Assembly: GCA_013285965.1 (NCBI GenBank)
Contig: JABDGQ010000001.1
Coordinates: 125,106 to 189,105 of the forward strand
DNA: 64,000 nt
DNA from: Chlamydiota bacterium
GTDB taxonomy: Bacteria; Chlamydiota; Chlamydiia; Chlamydiales; Parachlamydiaceae
Reading direction: 5' to 3'
This document shows, one piece after another, positions 18,495 through 26,993 of the stretch; the stretch's first letter is position 1, and the number at the start of each line of letters is the position of its first letter. A program made the position numbers and the translations under genes. Under the pieces are notes generated by a model. It was given only the letters and a program-made list of their open reading frames with translations. It made no database searches and was not told the DNA's origin.

Positions 18495-19115
18495 CTAGCT
18501 AATGCGTGCTAACAATTCGCAAACGATTGGCAGATTAACTTCGATTGGCCAAGGCATTTGCTCGGTAGTTGGGTTAGCAAGCAATTGACCGCTAAAATGC
18601 TCTTTGTCCCAAGATAAGTATTCTGGAGCAGCACGAGAAGCACTATTCAACGCTTCATTAATAGCTTTATTGCTGCGTGATTTTTCTTTTATTGAGATGA
18701 CCATACCAGGTTTAACTTGAAATGAACGACGGTCAACTTTTTTGCCATCTACCAAAACATGGCCATGTGAAACTAGCTGTTGCGCAGCAAAAATGGTGCT
18801 ACCAAATTTTAAACGATATACAACTGTGTCAAGACGACATTCTAATATTTCAGCTAAGCGTTGTGCAGTATTGGACTTTGAATTAATAGCTTTTTTATAA
18901 GCAGCGACCAACTGTTTTTCAGTAATCATACCGTAAATAGCTTTTAACTTTTGTTTTTCTTCTAGCTGAACCCCAAAGTCTGACTTCTTACGCCGACGGG
19001 CACCATGAACACCAGGGGGATTTTGTTTATGAAGTAGTGGATTGCGTAACCTGCCAAATATGTTTACACCATAGCGTCGTGCAATGCGATTTTTATTACC
19101 TGTATAACGAACCAT
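18495..19115 (-). CDS. rpsD: 30S ribosomal protein S4
   Basis: A 206-residue protein of normal S4 length. The N-terminal part reads MVRYTGNKNRIARRYG..IFGR. The S4 RNA-binding domain (about residues 95-160) has RLDTVVYRLKFGSTIFAAQQLVSHGHVLVDGKKV. S4 nucleates 16S rRNA folding and can act as a translational repressor in other bacteria. The gene stands alone on the minus strand, as in chlamydiae where it is outside the alpha operon. The start is preceded by AGGAGATC on the minus strand. Confidence 0.97.
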   Translation of the reverse strand: MVRYTGNKNRIARRYGVNIFGRLRNPLLHKQNPPGVHGARRRKKSDFGVQLEEKQKLKAIYGMITEKQLVAAYKKAINSKSNTAQRLAEILECRLDTVVYRLKFGSTIFAAQQLVSHGHVLVDGKKVDRRSFQVKPGMVISIKEKSRSNKAINEALNSASRAAPEYLSWDKEHFSGQLLANPTTEQMPWPIEVNLPIVCELLARIS

Positions 19116-19335
19116 GTGATCTCCTAAAGATTTTTCTCAAGCGATCACTATTAATTGGATCGCAGAAATGGATTATGTCAAAAAAGCCATTTTTTGCGCA
19201 ACATGAGGATGCAATTTCCCGTTAGAAATTAAGCACATGCTAATTGTCTTAAGCCTCTTGCTTTAAATTACCTCTTTCATTAGAATCAGCGCCATCTCTT
19301 CAAGTTATCTTATGCTACAATAGCATTAGTTATTT

Positions 19336-19418
19336 GCCGATGTGGTGAAATGGTAGACGCGGTAGACTCAAAATCTACTTCTAGCAATAGAGTGCTGGTT
19401 CGAGTCCGGCCATCGGCA
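19336..19418 (+). tRNA. tRNA-Leu (anticodon CAA)
   Basis: The acceptor arms GCCGATG and CATCGGC pair with discriminator A. The anticodon stem GTAGA/TCTAC encloses loop CTCAAAA giving anticodon CAA. The long variable arm is typical of leucine tRNAs and the T-loop is GGTTCGAGTCC. CCA is not encoded. A TACAAT-type -10 lies near 19315. The accessory island starts just downstream, as is common for tRNA-Leu integration sites. Confidence 0.95.
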
Positions 19419-19423
19419 CATCC

Positions 19424-19463
19424 CCGGAGACATTTTCAGAAATGACAATGTTTCCGGTTTTTT
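19424..19463 (+). terminator. Rho-independent terminator after tRNA-Leu
   Basis: CCGGAGACATT (19424-19434) pairs with AATGTTTCCGG (19447-19457), followed by TTTTTTC. It lies five bases after the tRNA. Confidence 0.8.
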
Positions 19464-19494
19464 CATTTTGTAACCCGTTGAATTTCTGTAAGAT

Positions 19495-21191
19495 CCGTGA
19501 TTCGTCAGCAAAAAAAGATAATTTTGATTTAACGCAATAAATCATTATTATTATCGCTATGAAATTAGCATCACAAAATATAGACAATTTAGGTCTCGTT
19601 GCAGGAATGTGCGATGAAATCGGTATCAGCGAAATTATAGATCAGGCTTGTGGAACACAAGCTAAAAATAAGAACCTTACGTTTGGGCAATGTGTCAAAT
19701 GTATGATCCTCAATGGTCTTGGATTTGTTGGCCGTACTCTTTATCTGTATTCAGAATACTTTGAAGATAAGCCTGTAGATCATTTATTAGGTATTAGCAT
19801 CGATCCAAATCAAATTGATGACAATGTGTTAGGCCGAACATTGGATAAGCTGTTTTCTCTCGGTGTGACAGAGTTGTATACGAAGATTGGCTTAAAAGCT
19901 ATGCGTGCTCTTGGGATCAAAGTTAAAAGCTTGCATTTAGACTCTACTAGTTTTCATGTAGATGGAGAGTACTATAGTTTATTAGAACAAGGCGAGTCCA
20001 GGATTGAACTCACTCAAGGATATAGCCGAGATCATCGACCAGACTTGAATCAGGCTGTTTTACAGATGATCTCGTCTGGTCAAAGCAATATTCCTCTCTT
20101 TATGCAAGCTGCCAGTGGGAACAGTTCATATCAAACTGCTTTTTCTGAAATCATTTCAAAGCATATACAAAGCTTTCAAGCAGCTATAGAAAATCGCTAT
20201 TTAGTAGGAGATAGCGCACTTTATACGCCGAATTCCATCAAATCACTGGATGCTGCTAAAGCTTTATTTATTACTCGAGTTCCAGCCAAGATAAACTTGA
20301 CCCAAGAGTTAATCGAAAAGAGCTTTCCCAATGAAATGGAAGATTTAGGAGAAGGATATTTAGGAAAAGAATATAACACAAGCTATGCAGAAGTGGCTCA
20401 AAGATGGATGATTATTTTTAGTAAAGCTGCCTATCAAAGAGAGTGCAAGACCTTATTAAAAAAATATCAAAAAGAATCAGAAAAAGAGTTTAAAGAGTTT
20501 GAAAAGCTTTCAAAAGAGATTTTTTCATGTCCTGATGACGCTTTAAAGAATTGTAGAAAAAATATCTCTAGATATCAGTACATAGAAATTCAAGACTTAA
20601 AAATTATTGAAGTACAAAAATATTCAACGACTGGTCGCCCTAAGAAAGGAGTAAAACGCTCTACTATAGGCTATCAAGTTATCGGTTCTCCAGCTTGTTT
20701 ATTACAAAGAAAAAAGGCTTTAGAAAATTCTAAGGGATACTTTGCCATTGCAACAAATGACATGTCACCGGAGTTGTCAATGAAAGAGGCTCTAGCCATT
20801 TATAAATCACAGCAAAGCGTTGAAAGAGGATTTCGATTCTTAAAAAGCCCAGATTTTCTGGTTTCTTCTTTTTTTTTGAAAAAGCCAGAGAGAATAGAGG
20901 CTCTTTTAATGGTAATGACCTTGTGTTTATTAGTCTATTCCGCACTAGAATACAAGGTTCGTAAAAAATTAAATGAAAATAGTGAGTACTTTCTCAATCA
21001 GAAGAAAAAACCTGCTCAAAATCCTACTAGCCGCTGGATTTTCTTTTGCTTTTTGGGCCTTCATCTTGTGTTTGTAAATGGAAAAAAGAGAGAGATTACA
21101 AATCTCAAAGAGCGTCATCGAATTATTCTTCGATGCCTCGGGCCTCCTTACCAAAAATTGTATTATTCTGAATTATGGTGATGAATCACGG
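19495..21191 (+). mobile_element. Insertion sequence of IS1634 type (about 1.7 kb)
   Basis: Terminal inverted repeats CCGTGATTCGTCA (left) and TGATGAATCACGG (right, one mismatch) bracket a single transposase gene. I see no matching target duplication: the left flank ends AAGAT and the right begins TTATA. This suggests a later rearrangement or an adjacent deletion. The right end interrupts an AbiJ-like gene; the left end lies 76 bases from tRNA-Leu. Confidence 0.85.
19559..21181 (+). CDS. IS1634-family DDE transposase
   Basis: A 540-residue transposase, full length for the family. The N-terminal DUF4277-like domain has GLVAGMCDEIGISEIID and FGQCVKCMILNGLGFVGRTLY. The catalytic core of IS4-superfamily DDE fold includes the LHLDSTSFHVDG aspartate (about residue 125), a RYLVGDSALYT aspartate (about residue 220) and the YKSQQSVERGFRFLKSP glutamate region (about residue 425). 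The frame is intact, so the copy may be active. It occupies nearly all of the element between the inverted repeats. Confidence 0.9.
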   Translation: MKLASQNIDNLGLVAGMCDEIGISEIIDQACGTQAKNKNLTFGQCVKCMILNGLGFVGRTLYLYSEYFEDKPVDHLLGISIDPNQIDDNVLGRTLDKLFSLGVTELYTKIGLKAMRALGIKVKSLHLDSTSFHVDGEYYSLLEQGESRIELTQGYSRDHRPDLNQAVLQMISSGQSNIPLFMQAASGNSSYQTAFSEIISKHIQSFQAAIENRYLVGDSALYTPNSIKSLDAAKALFITRVPAKINLTQELIEKSFPNEMEDLGEGYLGKEYNTSYAEVAQRWMIIFSKAAYQRECKTLLKKYQKESEKEFKEFEKLSKEIFSCPDDALKNCRKNISRYQYIEIQDLKIIEVQKYSTTGRPKKGVKRSTIGYQVIGSPACLLQRKKALENSKGYFAIATNDMSPELSMKEALAIYKSQQSVERGFRFLKSPDFLVSSFFLKKPERIEALLMVMTLCLLVYSALEYKVRKKLNENSEYFLNQKKKPAQNPTSRWIFFCFLGLHLVFVNGKKREITNLKERHRIILRCLGPPYQKLYYSELW

Positions 21192-21481
21192 TTATAAGGA
21201 TAGTTTGAGATTACTCCTAATAATTGATATCGCGTATTGTCAGGATAAAAAGCTTCGATAGGCTGCTTAAGGAATTGAACGTGCCAGTCTTTAAACATTT
21301 TATGCCAATCAGGTAACTCAGCCTTTTCTCTGTAGTATCCAAAGTATTTATTTAGCTCTTCATCTAGTATATATTTAATTTCATTACGCACCTCGTAAGA
21401 AAGCTCTTCTAATTCATAGGCTGTTGGTAAAGGGGTTAAGCCTTCTCTTTCTGAAAAACTTAAATTTCGCTCTCTTGTCAT
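21192..21481 (-). pseudogene. AbiJ N-terminal-domain-4-like gene, cut by the IS
   Basis: From ATG 21481 (preceded by AAGGAAG on the minus strand) the product begins MTRERNLSFSEREGLTPLP and continues with VRNEIKYILDEELN. This resembles the AbiJ_NTD4 domain, found at the N-terminus of some abortive-infection proteins. The IS right end removes everything after about residue 96; the ORF then runs into the IS end (RDSSP). A longer upstream start is possible but lacks a ribosome binding site. It shares operator-like ACATAGAA motifs with the next gene upstream. The AbiJ assignment rests on family resemblance only. Confidence 0.55.
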
Positions 21482-21514
21482 AATTAACTTCCTTTTTATT
21501 AACGTAGGAATAGC

Positions 21515-21564
21515 ACATAGAAACAATCGTTCTCTTAATACTTCTATGTCATTTTCTATGTTTT
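21515..21564. promoter_or_regulatory. ACATAGAA motif cluster upstream of the AbiJ-like gene
   Basis: ACATAGAAA (21515), TTCTATGT (21542) and TTTTCTATGTTTT (21552) occur within 50 bases, partly overlapping the 3' end of the AlbA-type gene. The same motif is repeated before that gene at 22931-22979, so both may be controlled by one DNA-binding protein. Confidence 0.5.
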
Positions 21565-22907
21565 GCAAGAACAAACACTTTTTGAGGGTCTTTTGGACTT
21601 GTAGATATGTCTACAAGCAATCCCTGATTACACATTTCTTTAAGTCGAGTTGTTGTCGTACGACGAGTAACTTGCCAGATTTCTTGGGCTGATTTTGCGT
21701 TGATGTTCTCATGCTTTTTGAGGTATTCAAAAATTGGTTTTTGCCAAGAAGCAGAGGGGATGCTTTTTGTTGATTTCGGATAAAGAGTAATACGAAAAAA
21801 ATTATCCAATTCTTCGAACTTTGGTAAGGGAATATTTTGTTCTTCACAAGCTTCTAGCATTCTTTTTAGACCAGATCCCCAGTGTTCTGTTAGCTTGAGC
21901 TCACGAAAAGTTCTCCCTAAAACCTTATTACGGAGTTGGGATACTCCCGAAATGGCAGTATCAAGACTTAAACCAAAGGGTAAAGCACCTGGATTGGTAA
22001 TTTCCAAACGATCATCAAATATCGCAATTTGAATAGGAGAACGATGATTAGCATAGTCTGCATGAACCAATGCATTAATTGTTGCCTCACGAAGGATCAT
22101 CGGTGAATACTGTGGAATCTCATCACGTTTTATTCCTTTGATAGACGCACCTACTGAAGTATGCCGACGAATAAAGACTAGGATTTCTTCCAATGCTTGT
22201 GGCAATGGATTTCTATTTTCTTGTTCATCAATAGCTGAGTTTTTATTAATTCCTTCAAAGCGGATCATTCTTGCAATGGGATCTGCGAAAAGTTTTTCTC
22301 TATCTTTACCAAAAAGTAATAGTCCTCCTTTTGTCGGATAAGTTTCGGATTGATAATCGACCAGAAGCTCTAGAGATTTAGCCTTAGCTTGATTAAACGT
22401 TTTTCCTGCATTAGCAAAAAGTTTGTGTGCTAGCTCAAAGTCAAAATCTGCAAGGGAATATTTGCAATCAGGAAGTTGGTCAAAAGAGGTATGCTCTTTT
22501 AGTCGTCTAATTTCAGCTATGATATGGGCATCTGCTAAGCGATTAGTTGATCCAAGACGTATATAAGTTCCAGCAACTTCGCCTTTAGACTTTAAATGGT
22601 AAAGACTTGGGCTGTAGGGAACTGTGATAATCAGTATATCCCGATCTCGAAAAGAGCAAAATTGCAGATTTGGAATAAGTAGTGGGGAGACCGAATCGGC
22701 AATCGAGTTAGCAATTTTCTCCTCTTCTTGTAAGATATTCGCTAACCCAACAATCTCTTTTGTTTCATTCTTAACTCCAATTAAGAGTATTCCTCCAGCT
22801 GTGTTAGCAAATGCAATGATCGTTTGAATAATTTTTTGTAGTGATTGCGAATTTTCTTTGAATTCGAGGGTTTTTCCCTCGTTTCTTGATAAAAGCTCCT
22901 CAAGCAT
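21549..22907 (-). CDS. Schlafen/AlbA_2-domain putative transcriptional regulator (COG2865 type)
   Basis: A 452-residue protein. The N-terminal Schlafen AlbA_2 domain has ESKTLEFK-like NEGKTLEFKENSQSL and NTAGGILLIGVKNETKEIVGL (about residues 8-60). A GHKL-like ATP-binding region contains REATINALVHADY and NPGALPFGLSL (about residues 275-315). A C-terminal winged helix (about residues 385-440) has SAQEIWQVTRRTTTTRLKEMCNQGLL. Such proteins occur as regulators and as parts of defence islands. The start is supported by AAGGGAAGG. ACATAGAA motifs lie directly upstream, which suggests self-regulation by its own winged helix (inference). Confidence 0.85.
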   Translation of the reverse strand: MLEELLSRNEGKTLEFKENSQSLQKIIQTIIAFANTAGGILLIGVKNETKEIVGLANILQEEEKIANSIADSVSPLLIPNLQFCSFRDRDILIITVPYSPSLYHLKSKGEVAGTYIRLGSTNRLADAHIIAEIRRLKEHTSFDQLPDCKYSLADFDFELAHKLFANAGKTFNQAKAKSLELLVDYQSETYPTKGGLLLFGKDREKLFADPIARMIRFEGINKNSAIDEQENRNPLPQALEEILVFIRRHTSVGASIKGIKRDEIPQYSPMILREATINALVHADYANHRSPIQIAIFDDRLEITNPGALPFGLSLDTAISGVSQLRNKVLGRTFRELKLTEHWGSGLKRMLEACEEQNIPLPKFEELDNFFRITLYPKSTKSIPSASWQKPIFEYLKKHENINAKSAQEIWQVTRRTTTTRLKEMCNQGLLVDISTSPKDPQKVFVLAKHRK

Positions 22908-22930
22908 GCTGCCTTCCCTTTAGCTGAAAA

Positions 22931-22979
22931 ACATAGAAATTAACATAGAAAAACATGGAAGTCAAGGTTTTCTATGTTT
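22931..22979. promoter_or_regulatory. ACATAGAA operator-like cluster upstream of the AlbA-type gene
   Basis: ACATAGAAA (22931), ACATAGAAA (22943), ACATGGAA (22953) and the inverted TTTTCTATGTTT (22968) are spaced 10-15 bases apart, about one helical turn. They start 24 bases upstream of the start codon. The direct-plus-inverted layout is typical of an operator. Confidence 0.55.
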
Positions 22980-23137
22980 GATTTTTATTTCACATTTCAT
23001 CGAGTTGATTTTTCTTGGCATCTATTGAGAAGCGATGAATCTTGCCATCGCAAAGAAAAGGTCACTGAAAAGAGATGCCATTTCGGCCCATGTGAAGAAG
23101 ACAGTCTGATTCATACATATTTTTTACCTCTTTAAAA
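22980..23137. other. Gap with no supported gene
   Basis: A short minus-strand frame begins with ATG near 23116 and stops after 18 codons. Nothing else is recognisable; it may be the eroded end of a lost gene. Confidence 0.3.
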
Positions 23138-23410
23138 TTACACTATTGAGTAACCTGCAAACACCTCTTCTGCTTTCGAGCAAATAGCCGTTTCAAATTC
23201 TTTGCTGATCTCTAGCGTCATCGGATGATAGATGCAAAGATTGGCTTCTCCTACTTTTCTGGTTGGGAAAGTAATTCTGAAACCACCATCCAACTTCCGA
23301 TGCACACCAATAGAGCCCAGATAAGGTCCTTCTTCCAGAATCACATTAGCAAAAGCAATAAGGCCTTCAAATGGGCGGATGGGAACGATTTCTACTCTTT
23401 TGATTTTCAT
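23138..23410 (-). CDS. SpoVG-like small DNA/RNA-binding protein
   Basis: About 90 residues from ATG 23410: MKIKRVEIVPIRPFEGLIAFANVILEE..GGFRITFPTRK..YHPMTLEISKEFETAI. The opening strand, the L-AFA-V-L run, the G-FRITFPTRK strand (compare FVAMPSKR of SpoVG) and the HP plus helix near the end follow the SpoVG pattern and length. SpoVG proteins bind nucleic acids and adjust gene expression; plasmid- and island-borne relatives exist. The longer in-frame start at 23491 lacks a ribosome binding site and would run through the overlapping upstream gene. Confidence 0.6.
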   Translation of the reverse strand: MKIKRVEIVPIRPFEGLIAFANVILEEGPYLGSIGVHRKLDGGFRITFPTRKVGEANLCIYHPMTLEISKEFETAICSKAEEVFAGYSIV

Positions 23411-23546
23411 AAAAGCTTGGGTTGTTACGTTTATCGATCTCCAAAAGGAATTTGAAAAAAGCACAGACATTATCCTTTGCCTCACTTGCAATTAAGATAG
23501 GCCTATTCTCATTGGAGTTTGTGCTTGTGCGTTTTCTTGCTTTCAT
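23367..23546 (-). CDS. Small hypothetical protein overlapping the SpoVG-like gene
   Basis: A 59-residue frame beginning MKARKRTSTNSNENRPILIA, with AFFKFLLEIDKRNN in the middle. The ATG at 23546 follows AGGGGGT on the minus strand, a good ribosome binding site, which favours a real gene over a shadow. Its last 44 bases overlap the start of the SpoVG-like gene in another frame, so the two may be translationally coupled. The function is unknown. Confidence 0.45.
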   Translation of the reverse strand: MKARKRTSTNSNENRPILIASEAKDNVCAFFKFLLEIDKRNNPSFYENQKSRNRSHPPI

Positions 23547-23599
23547 ACCCCCTAATTTTAGTTGTTTTTTAACCAAAGGCTAGGTTGTGGAGTCGTGTG

Positions 23600-23695
23600 G
23601 AAACTTTTCCCATTTCACTAAGAAGGGATATTTAGTCAATTTTGGGAACTAAGTGGGAAAAACAAGGGAATTTTTGGGAATTTTAATTGGGCCTT
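23600..23695. other. Cluster of GGGAA motifs in a divergent gene gap
   Basis: Within 95 bases, GGGAA or its complement TTCCC occurs at least five times (for example GGGAAC, GGGAAA, GGGAAT twice, TTTCCCA). The region separates divergent genes. Iterons, or an operator shared by both promoters, are possible readings; spacing is irregular. Confidence 0.3.
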
Positions 23696-23705
23696 AAGCA
23701 AAGAT

Positions 23706-25014
23706 GTGCTAAAATGCAGGGGAAAAATTAAGGATTGGCAAAGCTGTAGATATATGCAAAGTAGTTATATTTCACTTTTAGACGATAGATTAAAACCATT
23801 AGGTTACTTTGCAGACCAGACTTTACAATCAACCGCTGACTATGATGTCTTTCGTACTCTTTATGCAAACTGGACGCCATGCATCAAGCGAATTCAGCTC
23901 TTACTACCCATGAAAAAGGAATGGGATAAAGATCTTCAAGAATACCGCCAAGACTGGAAAAAAACAGAAAAGGAAGCTGTTAACCAAATTGCCAATGCAT
24001 ATGTCGAAATCAAACAGCGATTACAATCTAAGCGATTGCTTAAAAATCAAGAGATTGCAAATAGGCTGGCATTAGTAGAAAATACCTTAAGCGGTGCCGA
24101 AAAAATTTGTATCCAAACAAATTATGAAATCGCCTATGATCGAATAATAGATCTTTTGCGGTTTCTTCTTGATATAGGAAAAAAGAAGATTCTTATTGGA
24201 CTGGCAAGTATCGCTTATCCAAGCAAAAACGATAAAAAAGCTAATCCAAAAGCAAAACCATATCTCCATTCATTTTCATTTTCGTCTGCTATTTTTGGAC
24301 CTTTTTCATCTCAAAAAAAAGAAATCAAGAGAAAACTTCCATGATTCATGGGTGATCTGGGAAAACATTTGTTTAGCTCATTGGTGCTGGCAATATGGAA
24401 GAGAATACTTCCAGAGGCAAGAGCTGAATTATGACTCGATTAAAGCTTGTACACAGAGCAGTTTTTTACTAGAACTTCACAGCCGCTATTGTGAAATGAG
24501 CGCAATCAAAGAACAGATGAAAAGACCATCCAGTATTAATTTCTTTTCACAAGATCGATTCAAAAAATATTTAAAAGTGTTAATGAATGATGTTTTGCTT
24601 TTTCAAGAGGGATTAAGAGTCGAAATAAAGCAAAATAACAAAATCCATGCATTAGGACTAGAGCTTGATCATAATTCACTTTATCTAAATGTCGATTGGA
24701 CGAAAGATAAAGAAGGCTCTCAGTATCTCTTACACACCTTCCAAGAAAATTCAGCACAGCGTGAAATTCTTCACTCTTTCTTGAAGGAAAAAGAAAACAA
24801 CGTCGTAGATCTAAAAGATTCTACTTTGGGAAATAATTCAATAAAATTTCTGCAGCGAATCGGTTTGGTCGAAGAATTGAAATTGGTCTTCGTTGAAAAA
24901 ACAACTACACACACTGTCACATTCCGAGGAGAGCGTGTAGAGCTAAATTCTCTTGCTTCGCTTGATCAAATTAAATTAATCCAACAAATAGAAACGCTCC
25001 CACCGAAAAGGTAG
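23706..25014 (+). pseudogene. Uncharacterised gene split by a frameshift in a run of eight A
   Basis: Two overlapping frames (23706-24344 from a GTG, and a second open from before 24196 to 25014) appear to be one gene of about 435 codons. The first ends QKKEIKRKLP at 24344; the second continues with SRENFHDSWVIWENICLAHWCW. The switch falls at the A8 run at 24313-24320, and removing one A joins them. The product is charged and helical, with a coiled-coil-like EIKQRLQSKRLLKNQEIANRL stretch and no membrane anchor. The family is not recognised. dinD starts six bases downstream, so they share a transcript. A sequencing error or programmed slippage are alternatives. Confidence 0.55.
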
Positions 25015-25020
25015 TCTATT

Positions 25021-25878
25021 ATGAAAAAAGAAATGATAGCTAAGCTTACCAAAAGTTTTGAGGAATCAGCGCACACTGAACAAGGCATTGAATTTTGGAT
25101 GGCTAGAGATATACAAGAACTCCTTGAATATAATGAATGGCGAAATTTCGTAAATGTCATCGATAAAGCTAAAAATGCATGCAAAAACTCTCAACAGCCT
25201 ATTGAAAACCATTTTGTTGACGTCAACAAAATGGTCCAGTTGGGATCTGGAAGTGGCCGAGAAATCCCCGATATCATGTTATCCAGATATGCCTGTTATC
25301 TTATCGCTCAAAATGGAGATCCTAGGAAAGAATCGATAGCTTTTGCTCAAAGTTACTTTGCCCTACAAACCAGGAAACAAGAGCTCCTTGAGAAAAGAAT
25401 AGAAATAGAAATGATGGAAAGGCTTGAGGCTCGACAAAAGCTGTCTCAAACAGAAAAAGAACTATCTGCTGCTATATACGAACATGGGGTTGACGACCAA
25501 GGATTTGCAAGAATAAGAAGTAAAGGTGACCAAGCGCTCTTCGGCGGTTTTACAACAATCCAAATGAAGCACAAGTTAGGCGTCCCAGAATCACGGCCTC
25601 TAGCAGATTTTTTACCTACTATTACGATCAAGGCTAAAGACTTTGCTGGGGAAATCACTCATTTTAACGTAAAAAAAGAAGGCCTGCTAGGGGAAGAAGA
25701 GATTACCGAAGAGCATGTAAAAAACAATCAGGATGTACGCAACTTACTAGCAAAGAGTCATATTTTTCCAGAAGATCTGCCCCCAGAGGAAGATATCAAG
25801 AAACTAGAGAGGCGAATCAACAAGGAAAATGAAAAATTAATAAACAACATCAAGGCGTTACCTGAAGGGGTAAAATAA
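25021..25878 (+). CDS. dinD: DinD-like DNA damage-inducible protein
   Basis: A 285-residue protein with the DinD pattern: N-terminal EFWMARDIQELLEYNEWRNFVNVIDKAKNAC (a BRO-N-like fold), then VQLGSGSGREIPDIMLSRYACYLIAQNGDPRKESIAFAQSYFALQTRKQE, then a charged helical C-terminal half. In Escherichia coli DinD is SOS-induced and disassembles RecA filaments. The length fits the family. No LexA-type box is evident here, and the gene is embedded in an accessory transcript, so it may instead serve a mobile element. Confidence 0.85.
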   Translation: MKKEMIAKLTKSFEESAHTEQGIEFWMARDIQELLEYNEWRNFVNVIDKAKNACKNSQQPIENHFVDVNKMVQLGSGSGREIPDIMLSRYACYLIAQNGDPRKESIAFAQSYFALQTRKQELLEKRIEIEMMERLEARQKLSQTEKELSAAIYEHGVDDQGFARIRSKGDQALFGGFTTIQMKHKLGVPESRPLADFLPTITIKAKDFAGEITHFNVKKEGLLGEEEITEEHVKNNQDVRNLLAKSHIFPEDLPPEEDIKKLERRINKENEKLINNIKALPEGVK

Positions 25879-25903
25879 TATAGAATTTATTTAGGAATTT
25901 TCA

Positions 25904-26638
25904 ATGAACATGAAATATAAAACTGCTTGGAAAGAAGGAGAGACGGCTCTTTATATAGACTTTTCAGATCGTAAATTTGCGGCAAAAATAGGAGTCGCTA
26001 TACTTCTAAAAATAGGTGTTGATACCCCTATTGTCAAGAATGCGGTCCTATTCCTTCGACATTTACTTGCACTTTCCGAACAAAGAGATAACTCTCCAGT
26101 TATTGTATTCGCTCATAGCCAGGGAGCTGCTATTGTTGAACACGCTTTGATGTCTTTATCTAAAGATGAAAGAAAGAAAATTCGAATTTTTACTTTTGGA
26201 GGTTGGTCTTTTGTTGCTCCCGATGCCGCCCATCCAGAATCTCACAATTATGCAAGCGTTGGTGATCTCATTCCTCGAATGGGCTCTTTCAATCTGCAGT
26301 ATCTTGCGATCAGAAGATATGAAGGCTTTAAAGAAGGTTTAAGTCTTGAAGAAATTATTTCACGATTGGCTTTTGGTGATGCGATTAAAGACCTTGATAA
26401 CTTTGATGCTCGAATAATTGAAAAGTACGCACAAGACCGCTCCAAATACTATCGAGAGGAATTTAAGAAAATCAGCAATGTGACTGTCGTAGATTCAGGA
26501 AGTTTGTGGGAGCATTCTTTTAATAATGACAGTTATCAAGCTATCGTTCGCATGAAGATTGATCAATATCGGCCAAAAAAAGAGCCGAAAGCCGAATTGC
26601 TAGAGGCTAAAAATCTGCTTGTAGAATCCTTAGTGTAA
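25904..26638 (+). CDS. Putative alpha/beta-hydrolase-fold (lipase-like) protein
   Basis: A 244-residue protein. The segment SPVIVFAHSQGAAIVEHAL (about residues 65-83) is a nucleophile elbow with pattern G/A-H-S-Q-G, followed by a strand and by ASVGDLIPRMG (about residue 120), which is placed like the acid residue of lipase-like folds. A possible catalytic histidine is in LWEHSFNNDSY near residue 200. The N-terminus is short for a hydrolase, so it may be truncated. It resembles the HSQGA-containing domains of chlamydial proteins of unknown function (DUF687-like; tentative). The stop overlaps the next start. Confidence 0.6.
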   Translation: MNMKYKTAWKEGETALYIDFSDRKFAAKIGVAILLKIGVDTPIVKNAVLFLRHLLALSEQRDNSPVIVFAHSQGAAIVEHALMSLSKDERKKIRIFTFGGWSFVAPDAAHPESHNYASVGDLIPRMGSFNLQYLAIRRYEGFKEGLSLEEIISRLAFGDAIKDLDNFDARIIEKYAQDRSKYYREEFKKISNVTVVDSGSLWEHSFNNDSYQAIVRMKIDQYRPKKEPKAELLEAKNLLVESLV

Positions 26639-26985
26639 TGGAAAATATGACGAATGCATCTAGTTCCGAAAGAAAAAAGACAAAAATAGGGGCGTGGATA
26701 ACAACCCTTGTCTACCTCATTTTGTTTCCTTTTCTACTCATGTTAGCATTTGCAAGCGTGATGGTTTTCGATCGCCCTAACACACCCATAGCCTTTGGTT
26801 TGGGACTTATATTTATGTATTTTTTGATGCCATTATCAATACCATGTGGTTTGTATCTTGTGTGGTCTCGGTATGTGCTAGGAGACTATAAGCAAAGTCG
26901 ACGTTATTATTGGATACCCATGTATGTTATTGGAGCTGTGTTGATTAGCTTTGCCTTAATGGATGCTATTGAAGGTTTTTTCTAA
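26638..26985 (+). CDS. Small membrane protein of unknown function
   Basis: A 115-residue protein with three hydrophobic segments (about residues 20-44, 51-75 and 91-112) and a charged N-terminus (SSERKKTKIG). It starts on the last base of the upstream lipase-like gene's stop codon (TAATG), which points to translational coupling. No family recognised. Confidence 0.65.
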   Translation: MENMTNASSSERKKTKIGAWITTLVYLILFPFLLMLAFASVMVFDRPNTPIAFGLGLIFMYFLMPLSIPCGLYLVWSRYVLGDYKQSRRYYWIPMYVIGAVLISFALMDAIEGFF

Positions 26986-26993
26986 AGAATTTT

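Noticed and set aside
19381-19587. 68-codon minus-strand frame overlapping tRNA-Leu (ending MAGLEPALYC)
   Set aside because: This is the well-known false gene produced by translating the complement of a tRNA 3' half.
21515-21564. Promoter assignment for the AbiJ-like gene
   Set aside because: No -35/-10 pair with good spacing could be fixed; only the repeated boxes are reported.
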